DNA from: an uncultured Desulfovibrio sp.
GTDB lineage: Bacteria > Desulfobacterota > Desulfovibrionia > Desulfovibrionales > Desulfovibrionaceae
DNA: 21,751 nucleotides
NCBI RefSeq assembly: GCF_949282365.1
Contig: NZ_CASDOY010000032.1
Span: 1 to 21,751 of the forward strand
Direction: 5' to 3'
Of the stretch, positions 8,249 to 14,840 are shown piece after piece. A program made the position numbers and the translations under genes. Below the pieces are notes generated by a model, which had not been told where the DNA came from, did not search any database, and saw only the letters and a list, made by a program, of their open reading frames with translations. Each line of letters opens with the position of its first letter. Position 1 is the first letter of the stretch.

Positions 8249-9139
8249 CTAGCGCTCCCTTTTGGGGGGCCGGGGCGGGCCCACGAAGTCCGGGGCGGGC
8301 TCGCTGGGGCGCAAAGGACGGTTGATGCCGCTGGGTTCCAGCAGCAGCACCTCCTCCAGCTGGCGCACGTCCACCAGCGGACGGGCCGTGACGGCCAGGA
8401 ACTGGGTGGAGTCCGAAGGGGCCACGCTGTCCACGGTGGCCACGGGGATGCCCTTGGGGTATTTGCCGTCCAGACCGGAGGTGATGAGCAGCTCGCCGGC
8501 GGTCACCGGTGCGTCGCGCTCCACGAAGCCCACCTCCAGCGGCTGTTCCAGGCCCTGGCCGCTGAGGATGCCGGCGGCACGGCTCTGCTGGGCGAAGACC
8601 GCGATGCGGCTGCCGGGGTCGGTGATGAGCAGGACCGTGGCGGCATGGGGGCTGGCGCGCAGCACGCGCCCCACCAGTCCCATATTGGTGACGATGGGCG
8701 TGCCGGGATGGGCGCCGGAGGTATAGCCGCGGTTGATGGTGATGCTGTCCTGGATGGCGTTGGGGCCCATGCGCCCGGCCAGGATGCGCGCGCCCACGGG
8801 CTTCCAGGCGCTGTCCACGGGCAGCTGCACCAGCTCGCGCAGGCGGGCCAGCTCGGCCAGGTCCTCGCCGTGGGAGACGATGCGGGCCTGCAGCTCGGCC
8901 ACCTGGGCGCGCAGGCGTTCGTTCTCCTCGCGTACGCCCACCAGGTCCACATAGCGCCGCCAGGCGCCCAGGACGCTGCTCTTGACCGAATCGAAGGTGT
9001 CCAGCACCGTGCCGCTCATCTCCAGGCCCACATTGGCGGCGATGTCGTCAAGCGTGTGCGTGCGCTGGTTCCAGGTGTACATGCCCAGAAACAGCACCAG
9101 CAGGCCGCCCGCCATGAGGAGAAAACGTCGGAACGTCAC
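8249..9139 (-). CDS. mreC: Rod shape-determining protein MreC
   Basis: MreC is the periplasmic scaffold of the elongasome. The 296-residue protein has a short cytoplasmic end, one membrane anchor (about 8-24: MAGGLLVLFLGMY), a coiled coil (about 70-95: REENERLRAQVAELQARI) and the beta-rich MreC domain, with typical segments INRGYTSGAHPGTPIVT, GLVGRV and LLITSGLDGKYPKGIPV. The C-terminus is proline- and arginine-rich. I chose the GTG at 9139. A longer TTG start at 9214 is open, but it lies upstream of the intrinsic terminator at 9164-9203 and would encode that hairpin. The ribosome binding site (GGGTG) is weak. Confidence 0.93.
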   Translation of the reverse strand: MTFRRFLLMAGGLLVLFLGMYTWNQRTHTLDDIAANVGLEMSGTVLDTFDSVKSSVLGAWRRYVDLVGVREENERLRAQVAELQARIVSHGEDLAELARLRELVQLPVDSAWKPVGARILAGRMGPNAIQDSITINRGYTSGAHPGTPIVTNMGLVGRVLRASPHAATVLLITDPGSRIAVFAQQSRAAGILSGQGLEQPLEVGFVERDAPVTAGELLITSGLDGKYPKGIPVATVDSVAPSDSTQFLAVTARPLVDVRQLEEVLLLEPSGINRPLRPSEPAPDFVGPPRPPKRER

Positions 9140-9163
9140 AATGGCACCCGTGAGAGCAGCAGG

Positions 9164-9203
9164 AAAAAAAGGACGGCCGTGCCGGATGGGGCGCGGGCCG
9201 TCC
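9164..9203 (-). terminator. Intrinsic terminator/attenuator between mreB and mreC
   Basis: On the minus strand GGACGGCC (from 9203-9196) pairs with GGCCGTCC (9178-9171) and is followed at once by seven U (9170-9164). It begins about 15 bases after the mreB stop. Readthrough would be partial, so MreB can be made in excess over MreC, MreD, PBP2 and RodA. Confidence 0.8.
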
Positions 9204-9217
9204 TGCACAAGCAATGG

Positions 9218-10258
9218 TTAGTCGATGCAGACGTCTTTGAGCACGTGGATGTTGTCCAGGGCCCGGCCCGTACCCATGACCACCGTGGACAGGGGATCGT
9301 CCACCACGGTGATGGGCAGGGAGGTCTGCTCGCGCAGCAGCTGGTCCAGGCCCTTGAGCAGCGCGCCGCCGCCGGTCAGCACGATGCCGCGGTCCACGAT
9401 GTCGGCGGCCAGTTCCGGGGGCGTCTGTTCCAGGGCGATGCGTACGGCCTGCACGATGCTTTCCACCTGTTCGGAGATGGCCTTGCGCACTTCCTCCGAG
9501 GTGATGATGATGTTCTGCGGGATGCCCGTCACCAGGTCGCGGCCCTTGACCTCGATCTGCTGTTCGGGATCCATGGGATAGGCCGAGGCGATCTTGATCT
9601 TGATCTCTTCCGCCGAGGCTTCGCCGATGAGCATGTTATACTTGCGTTTGACATGCGTCATGATGGCTTCGTCCATCTTGTCGCCGCCCACGCGCACGGA
9701 GCGGGCATAGACGATGCCGGCCAGGGAGATGACGGCCACCTCGGTGGTGCCGCCGCCGATGTCCACCACCATGTTGGAGGTGGGCTCCTGGATGGGCAGG
9801 TCGGCGCCGATGGCGGCGGCCATGGGCTCCTCGATGAGGTAGACTTCGCGCGCGCCGGCGGACTGGGCCGATTCCTTGACCGCGCGTTTTTCCACCTGGG
9901 TGATGCCGGTGGGCACACAGACCATGATGCGCGGGCGGACCAGATGGCGGGAATTGTGCACCTTGGTGATGAAGTGGCGCAGCATGGCCTCGGTCACTTC
10001 AAAGTCGGCGATGACGCCGTCCTTCATGGGGCGGATGGCCTTGATGTTGCCGGGGGTCTTGCCCAGCATGCGCTTGGCGTCGGCGCCCACGGCCAGGACC
10101 ACGGTATTGCCGCGCGAATCTTTCTTGACCGCCACCACGGACGGTTCACGCAGGACGATGCCCTGGCCCTTGACGTAGACACAGGTATTGGCCGTGCCCA
10201 GGTCGATGGCCAGGTCATTGGAGAACATTCCCAGGAAGAAATCCACGATCTTGGACAT
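9218..10258 (-). CDS. mreB: Actin-like rod shape-determining protein MreB
   Basis: MreB forms ATP-dependent membrane-associated filaments that guide lateral wall synthesis. The 346-residue protein has the actin-fold nucleotide motifs: phosphate 1 DLGTANT (19-25), phosphate 2 DIGGGTTEV (166-174) and the adenosine motif VLTGGGALLKGL. The N-terminal MSKIVDFFLGMFSNDLAI begins with an amphipathic helix usual for membrane binding. The start at 10258 follows from that conserved terminus; the frame is open upstream for another 90 codons, but that part is not MreB-like. It is the first gene of the minus-strand shape operon, and a candidate promoter lies in the 247-base divergent region upstream. Confidence 0.98.
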   Translation of the reverse strand: MSKIVDFFLGMFSNDLAIDLGTANTCVYVKGQGIVLREPSVVAVKKDSRGNTVVLAVGADAKRMLGKTPGNIKAIRPMKDGVIADFEVTEAMLRHFITKVHNSRHLVRPRIMVCVPTGITQVEKRAVKESAQSAGAREVYLIEEPMAAAIGADLPIQEPTSNMVVDIGGGTTEVAVISLAGIVYARSVRVGGDKMDEAIMTHVKRKYNMLIGEASAEEIKIKIASAYPMDPEQQIEVKGRDLVTGIPQNIIITSEEVRKAISEQVESIVQAVRIALEQTPPELAADIVDRGIVLTGGGALLKGLDQLLREQTSLPITVVDDPLSTVVMGTGRALDNIHVLKDVCID

Positions 10259-10404
10259 TACGCTCGCTTGCCTCGTTCTACTGGTATGCGTATGGTGCTG
10301 CCATCGTGCGGAGAAAGGGAAGTACGGGACCCGGATGCGGGCCCCGGGCCGGCTCCCGCGGGAACCGGGCCGCGCAGGCGAAAAGCGCACGGCAGCAGAC
10401 AAAA

Positions 10405-10457
10405 CTTGTTCGGCTAAAACGGGCTTGAAGTCAAGCTGTTGCGGACATGGTACAAAT
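10405..10457. promoter_or_regulatory. Candidate divergent promoters of mreB and the YhcC-type gene
   Basis: This is the only AT-rich part of the 247-base divergent gap. On the minus strand TTGACT (10434-10429) stands 17 bases from a poor -10, GAACAA (10411-10406), for mreB. On the plus strand TGGTACAAA (10448-10456) resembles an extended -10 for the radical SAM gene, with TTGAAG 20 bases upstream. A 14-base palindrome, GCTTGAAGTCAAGC (10423-10436), covers both -35 positions and could be an operator. All are pattern matches by eye. Confidence 0.35.
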
Positions 10458-10505
10458 TTTTTCTCCTGCCCGCGCGCGGGAAAATCCGTGAAAAAGGCGT
10501 GAATC

Positions 10506-11444
10506 ATGCTGCTTTGGCATACCCTGGCCACCTATTTCCGGCGCAAGTACGGCGTGCGGGTGCAAAAAATTCCACTGGACGCAGGCGCCACCTGCCCCAA
10601 CCGGGACGGCACGCTCTCCCGGCAGGGCTGCGTCTTCTGCAACGACAGCGGCTCCGGCTCCGGCATGGGCCTGCGCGGCCTCGGCCTGCGCGCCCAGTGG
10701 GACGCCTGGTACGGCAAGTACACCGCCACGGACAGCGACCGTTTGTTCATGGCCTATCTGCAATCCTTTTCCAATACCTACGGTCCGGCCGACCGCTTGG
10801 CCCGCCTGCTCGGGCAGGTGGCGGCCCTGCCCGGCTGCCGGGGCATCGCCGTGGGCACGCGCCCGGACTGTCTGGACAGCGGGAAGCTGGCCCTGCTGGC
10901 GGGCTGCGGTCTGGACGAGGTCTGGCTGGAGCTGGGCCTGCAGACCTGCCGGGACGCGACCCTGCGCCGCATCAATCGCGGCCACACGGTACGGCAGGCC
11001 GAGACTGCCGTGCGCGCGGCCCTGGAGGCCGGGCTGCTGGTCTGCGGCCACCTCATGGCCGGTCTGCCCGGCGAGGAGGAGCGGGACTTCCTGGATGGCG
11101 TGGACTGGGCCGTGTCCCTGGGCCTGCAGGGCCTCAAGCTGCACAACGTCTATGTGCCGCAGGGCACGGGGCTGGCCCGGCTGTGGCAGGCCGGGGACTA
11201 CCATCCGCTGGCCCGCGACGAGTATGTGGACTGGCTTTGCGCCGCCCTGCCGCGCATCCCGTCCACGGTGGTCATGCAGCGCATCCAGGCCGATCCCGCG
11301 CCGGGCGAACTGCTGGCCCCGTCCTGGGCCCTGGAAAAGCGCGGCATCATCACCGACCTGCGCCGCGCCCTGGCCGCCCGCGGGCTCTGGCAGGGCTGCC
11401 GCGCCGACGCCACGGACGGCAGGCCCGCCTGGTTCGGCGGTTAG
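10506..11444 (+). CDS. TIGR01212/YhcC-family radical SAM protein
   Basis: The 312-residue protein belongs to the Elp3-like radical SAM group named TIGR01212 (YhcC in E. coli); its exact reaction is unknown to me. The iron-sulfur motif is the family's unusual long-spaced form, Cys30-x11-Cys42-x2-Cys45 in CPNRDGTLSRQGCVFCND. Other family segments are IAVGTRPDCLD, EVWLELGLQT, INRGHTVRQ, GHLMAGLPGEE and LKLHNVYVPQGTGL. The ATG at 10506 has a modest AAGGCG site. It is divergent from mreB and convergent with the NSS transporter. It appears complete and single-gene. Confidence 0.93.
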   Translation: MLLWHTLATYFRRKYGVRVQKIPLDAGATCPNRDGTLSRQGCVFCNDSGSGSGMGLRGLGLRAQWDAWYGKYTATDSDRLFMAYLQSFSNTYGPADRLARLLGQVAALPGCRGIAVGTRPDCLDSGKLALLAGCGLDEVWLELGLQTCRDATLRRINRGHTVRQAETAVRAALEAGLLVCGHLMAGLPGEEERDFLDGVDWAVSLGLQGLKLHNVYVPQGTGLARLWQAGDYHPLARDEYVDWLCAALPRIPSTVVMQRIQADPAPGELLAPSWALEKRGIITDLRRALAARGLWQGCRADATDGRPAWFGG

Positions 11445-11578
11445 GCGTGTCCGCACGAATGTTATGATTTATCTCAAATAACTGCAGCTTTTCGCCCAGG
11501 CATGCCCAGTAAAGGATGCTTGTCGCATGTCCTTGCGTTCATCTGAAAAAGCGCGCCGGGAAGCATGAGGGCTTCCTT

Positions 11579-11602
11579 CCCCCCAACAAACAAAACCTCA
11601 TG
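11579..11602 (-). repeat. Intergenic element, copy 2
   Basis: Read on the minus strand this is CATGAGGTTTTG followed by TTTGTT and G6, matching copy 1 at 2374-2399 with a few changes. It again lies between convergent genes close to a terminator. It is likely a dispersed intergenic family, which two copies alone cannot prove. Confidence 0.45.
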
Positions 11603-11685
11603 GGGCCTGGGCCCAGGGGCACGGGGCCCGGCCGCTGTCGCGCCGGCGGGCGTTCCTCCCCGGGCCCGCCCGGCGGCCGCGCAAA

Positions 11686-11714
11686 AAAAACCACCCGCGG
11701 GACGGGTGGTTTTT
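11686..11714. terminator. Bidirectional intrinsic terminator
   Basis: AAAAACCACCCG (11686-11697) pairs perfectly with CGGGTGGTTTTT (11703-11714) around the loop CGGGA. A/T tracts at both ends allow termination in both directions, for the NSS transporter and the radical SAM gene. Confidence 0.9.
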
Positions 11715-11772
11715 CGTTGCCGGAGCGCGGCAAGGCGCGTCCGCGGGGCTGCGGGCGGGGCCGCCCGCGGCC

Positions 11773-13152
11773 TTACTTGCAGAACTTGTCCACATAGCCC
11801 ATGACGAAGACGAAGACGATCAGGCAGGGCAGCACATAGGTCACATAGCCGCGCAGCCAGCGCGGGAACTTCATGCCCATGCCCTGGTCCACTTCGGCGA
11901 TGAAGTTGTCCCAGCCCCAGCCGCGGCGCAGGCAGCAGAAGAGCAGGAAGAACAGGCCGCCCAGGGGCAGGATGTTGTTGCTGATGAGGAAGTCTTCCAG
12001 ATCCAGCACGCAGGTGCCGGGGCCCAGGGGCTGGAAATCGGCCAGCAGATTGAAGCCCAGGGCGCAGGGCAGGGAGAGGAGCCAGATGCCCGCGGCATGG
12101 ATCCAGGTGGCGCGGCGGCGTTCCATGCCCCAGACGTCGGCGCTGTAGGAGATGATGTTCTCGAACACGGCGATGACCGTGGACAGCGCCGCGAAGCTCA
12201 TGAAGATGAAGAACAGCGTGCCCCAGAGCTGGCCGCCGGCCATGACGTTGAAGATGTTGGGCAGGGTCACGAAGACCAGGCCGGGACCGGCGCCGGGCTC
12301 CACGCCGAAGGCGAAGCAGGCCGGGAAGATGATCAGGCCGGCCATCAGGGCCACGAAGGTGTCCAGGCCCATGATCCACATGGCCTCGCCGGTCAGGGAG
12401 CGGTCGCGGCTCTGGTAGCTGCCGAAGATGCACATGGCGCCGATGCCCACGGAGAGGGTGAAGAAGGCCTGGTTCATGGCCGCGTTGATGACCGGGAAGA
12501 TGCCGGTCTTTTCCAGCTTGGCGGGATCGGGCGAGAGGTAGAAGGAGACCCCGGCCTCGGCGCCGGGCAGGGTCAGGGCGCGGATGACCAGGGCCACCAG
12601 GATGAAGAGCAGCCCCAGCATCATGATCTTGACCACGCGCTCCACGCCCTTCTGCACGCCCATGGCGCAGACGCCGCAGCCCATGAGCACCACCAGGGTC
12701 ATGCCCACCACCTGGGCCACGGGATCGCCCAGGGTGGCGCCGAAGAACTTGCCCACGCCGGCGGCATCCAGGCCGCTCAGGGCGCCGCTGGCCATGTACC
12801 AGCAGTAGTAGAGCATCCAGCCCGTGACCGTGGTGTAGAACATCATCAGCAGATAGCTGCCGATGAGGGCCACCTTGCCGCCCCAGTGCCATTTGCTGCC
12901 CCTGGGCTCGAGGATGTGGAAGGCCAGGCCCATGTTGCGGCGGGCGGCACGGCCCACGGCGAATTCCATGATCATGGTGGGCACCACCGCGAACAGGCAG
13001 ACCAGATAGATGCCCACGAAGATGGCGCCGCCGTAGGCGCCGGTGATATAGGGGAAACGCCAGACGTTCCCCAGGCCGATGGCACAGCCCGCCGAAAGCA
13101 GCAAAAAGCCCAGACGGCTCCCCAGCATCTCACGCTGCGTATTACCAGACAT
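11773..13152 (-). CDS. Sodium-dependent amino-acid symporter, NSS family
   Basis: This LeuT-fold transporter couples sodium influx to uptake of an amino acid across the inner membrane. The 459-residue protein has about 11-12 hydrophobic segments. The TM1 signature GLGNVWRFPY (26-35) supplies the sodium and substrate backbone contacts. TM6 has the unwound-helix region around AAMNQAFFTLSVGIGAM. The TM8-like segment MSFAALSTVIAVFENI carries the sodium-2 site serines and threonines. The order fits bacterial MhsT/TnaT-type members. The substrate cannot be read from sequence; hydrophobic or aromatic amino acids are typical. A GAGG site lies 9 bases before the ATG. It sits 56 bases downstream of the purine permease and may share its transcript. 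Confidence 0.93.
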   Translation of the reverse strand: MSGNTQREMLGSRLGFLLLSAGCAIGLGNVWRFPYITGAYGGAIFVGIYLVCLFAVVPTMIMEFAVGRAARRNMGLAFHILEPRGSKWHWGGKVALIGSYLLMMFYTTVTGWMLYYCWYMASGALSGLDAAGVGKFFGATLGDPVAQVVGMTLVVLMGCGVCAMGVQKGVERVVKIMMLGLLFILVALVIRALTLPGAEAGVSFYLSPDPAKLEKTGIFPVINAAMNQAFFTLSVGIGAMCIFGSYQSRDRSLTGEAMWIMGLDTFVALMAGLIIFPACFAFGVEPGAGPGLVFVTLPNIFNVMAGGQLWGTLFFIFMSFAALSTVIAVFENIISYSADVWGMERRRATWIHAAGIWLLSLPCALGFNLLADFQPLGPGTCVLDLEDFLISNNILPLGGLFFLLFCCLRRGWGWDNFIAEVDQGMGMKFPRWLRGYVTYVLPCLIVFVFVMGYVDKFCK

Positions 13153-13208
13153 AATTCCGCCTCGATTCCTCTTGATCCTTTGAAAGTTACACTAGGTTCG
13201 GCCTGTCC

Positions 13209-14510
13209 CTAGCCGCGCAACCCGAAGTTGACGGCAAAGCAGACGGCGACGATGTACATGATGGGGCTGACTTCGCGCCAGCGGCCGGTCAGCACGCGCA
13301 GGACCACGAAGCTGATGAAGCCGAAACCGAAGCCCGTGGCGATGTTGAAGGTCAGGGGCATGGTGATGATGGTCAAAAAGGCCGGGATGGCCACGCTCAG
13401 GTCCCGGAACCTGATCTGCACCACTTCCTGCATCATCAGCGCGCCCACCAGCACCAGCACCGGGGCCGTGGCATAGGCGGGCACCATGGCCACCAGCGGG
13501 GTGAAGAACAGGGCCAGCAGGAAGAGCCCGGCGATGGTCACGGCCGTGAGCCCGGTGCGGCCCCCTTCGGCCACGCCGGCGGCGCATTCCAGATAGGAGG
13601 TGGCCGTGGTGGCGCCCAGCAGGGCGCTGCACATGGTGCCGATGGAGTCCGTGACCAGGGCCCGGTCAAGATGCCGGATGTGGCCGTTCTCGTCCATGAA
13701 GCCGGCCTTGCGCGCCAGACCGATGAGCACGCCCATATTGTCGAACAGGTCCACCATGGTCAGGGTGAAGATGATGGAGATCAACCCGTGGTGCAGGGCG
13801 CCCCTGAGGTCCATCTGCAGGAAGGTCTCGGTGGGCAGGGGCAGCCGGAAGCCGGAGAAGACCTGCTCCGGCATGGCCGTCACCCCGCAGAGCACGCCGA
13901 TGACGGTGACGCTCAGGATGCCGATGATCATGGAGCCGGGCACCCGCAGGCACATGAGCATGCCCATCAGGGCCATGCCGCCCAGGGCCAGCAGGGCTTC
14001 CGGCCGGGTCAGGTGGCCGAGGGTGACGAAGGTGGAGGGATCCGCCACCACGATACCGCAGTTCTTGAGGCCGATGAAGGCGATGAAGGCCCCGATGCCC
14101 ACCACGATGGCGTATTTGAGGTCCATGGGCACGGCGTCGATGATCATCTGGCGCACGCGGGTCACGGTCAGGAGCATGAAGAAGACGCCGGAAATGAAGA
14201 CCGCCCCCAGGGCGGTCTGCCAGCTGTATCCGGCCGGACCGCAGACATAGTAGGCGAAAAAGGCCGTGATCCCCAGGCCCGGGGCCACACCCACGGGGAA
14301 GCGCGCCCACAGGCCCATGAGCAGGGTGATGGCGATGGTCACCCAGATGACCGCGGCCACGGCGCTTTCACGGGGGATGCCCGTATCGGCCAGCATGGAG
14401 GGCACCACGAAGATCAGGTAGCACATGGCCATGAAACTGGTCAGGCCGGCGCGCAGCTCCTGCCGGACCGAAGTCCCGTTGGCCTTGAGGGCAAAGATTT
14501 TTTCCAGCAT
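13209..14510 (-). CDS. Purine permease of the NCS2 family, AzgA/AdeP type
   Basis: The 433-residue protein is a proton-coupled importer of adenine, guanine or hypoxanthine. It carries AzgA-branch signatures: GVAPGLGITAFFAYYV (74-89; AdeP has GxAPGMGLNAFF), GIGAFIAFIGLKNCGIVV, TLTMVDLFDNMGVLIGLA, and LLGATTATSYLECAAGVAEGGRTGLTA, the E-containing TM10 substrate region. About 12-14 hydrophobic segments are visible. The start at 14510 has a strong AAAGGAGGA site. The leader upstream holds a promoter (14751-14779) and an intrinsic terminator (14585-14611), which suggests control by attenuation. Exact purine specificity cannot be read. Confidence 0.93.
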   Translation of the reverse strand: MLEKIFALKANGTSVRQELRAGLTSFMAMCYLIFVVPSMLADTGIPRESAVAAVIWVTIAITLLMGLWARFPVGVAPGLGITAFFAYYVCGPAGYSWQTALGAVFISGVFFMLLTVTRVRQMIIDAVPMDLKYAIVVGIGAFIAFIGLKNCGIVVADPSTFVTLGHLTRPEALLALGGMALMGMLMCLRVPGSMIIGILSVTVIGVLCGVTAMPEQVFSGFRLPLPTETFLQMDLRGALHHGLISIIFTLTMVDLFDNMGVLIGLARKAGFMDENGHIRHLDRALVTDSIGTMCSALLGATTATSYLECAAGVAEGGRTGLTAVTIAGLFLLALFFTPLVAMVPAYATAPVLVLVGALMMQEVVQIRFRDLSVAIPAFLTIITMPLTFNIATGFGFGFISFVVLRVLTGRWREVSPIMYIVAVCFAVNFGLRG

Positions 14511-14584
14511 GCGTCCTCCTTTCCGTCGCAGCCTTCCTGCCGGGGCCGTGCCGCTGTGGGAGTGCGGCGCCCCGGATGGCGGGC

Positions 14585-14611
14585 AAAAAAGACCGGCAGC
14601 AAAGGCCGGTC
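14585..14611 (-). terminator. Intrinsic terminator inside the NCS2 leader
   Basis: On the minus strand GACCGGC (14611-14605) pairs with GCCGGTC (14597-14591) around a 7-base loop and is followed by six U (14590-14585). It lies upstream of the permease ATG and downstream of the candidate promoter, so it can act as an attenuator. It could also serve as the distal terminator of the upstream operon. Confidence 0.75.
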
Positions 14612-14750
14612 CCCGGGCATCCCGGTCCGCCGTCCTGTCCCCGGTGGATCTGCGGCGGTCCGTGCCTGTCCCGGGCCATCGTGTCCCGGACCTGCGCGCG
14701 ACATGCGGGACCTGTCCCCAAGGCCCCGCCGTCCTGCGGCGCGAAGCGTC

Positions 14751-14779
14751 CTTATACCCGGCAAGGCGCGCTCTGCCAA
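14751..14779 (-). promoter_or_regulatory. Sigma-70 promoter, probably for the NCS2 permease
   Basis: On the minus strand TTGGCA (14779-14774), a 17-base spacer and TATAAG (14756-14751) form a good sigma-70-type promoter. The predicted start is near 14744. It lies 60 bases after the stop of the upstream amidohydrolase-like gene. Confidence 0.65.
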
Positions 14780-14795
14780 GTGCGCCCGCACGGCA

Positions 14796-14830
14796 GCGGC
14801 GCGGCCTCCTGTGCGAAGAGGCCGCGCCGC
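14796..14830 (-). terminator. Hairpin after the amidohydrolase-like gene
   Basis: GCGGCGCGGCCTC (14796-14808) and GAGGCCGCGCCGC (14818-14830) form a perfect 13-bp stem with a 9-base loop, starting 11 bases after the stop codon at 14841. There is no U tract, so it may be a weak or factor-assisted terminator or a 3' end stabiliser. Confidence 0.5.
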
Positions 14831-14840
14831 CCTGGGTGAT

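Larger units (their letters stand above)
11445..11772. other. Convergent intergenic region with element and terminator
   Basis: This 328-base region lies between the radical SAM gene (plus) and the NSS transporter (minus). It contains an AT-richer stretch just after the plus-strand stop (11455-11480), the shared intergenic element copy 2 (11579-11602), a GC-rich run with the self-complementary GGCCTGGGCCCAGG near 11604-11617, and a bidirectional terminator (11686-11714). I see no gene in it. Confidence 0.65.
14511..14840 (-). promoter_or_regulatory. Long leader of the NCS2 permease, possible attenuator or riboswitch
   Basis: From a predicted start near 14744 the untranslated leader would be about 230 bases. 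It contains three copies of GGGACAGG on the minus strand (plus-strand CCTGTCCC at 14634, 14665, 14711), two copies of CAGGACGGCGG, CCGGG/CCCGG arms just upstream of the terminator, and the terminator itself. The last 70 bases before the ATG carry only the ribosome binding site. I recognise no known riboswitch consensus, including the classical purine aptamer. No gene is visible here. Confidence 0.4.

Noticed and set aside
9140..9214. Longer mreC starting at a TTG at 9214
   Set aside because: The extension would translate through the intrinsic terminator and has no ribosome binding site; MreC normally has only a short cytoplasmic head.
7676..10417. A 913-residue open frame on the plus strand
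   Set aside because: It is antisense to mrdA, mreD, mreC and mreB with the same His/Gln/Gly shadow composition; the minus-strand genes are unmistakable.
14585..14745. Guanidine-III or classical purine riboswitch
   Set aside because: A GGACAGGACGGCGG stretch loosely recalls guanidine-III RNA, but the rest of the consensus is missing and the gene is not a guanidine exporter. The purine aptamer core was not found.
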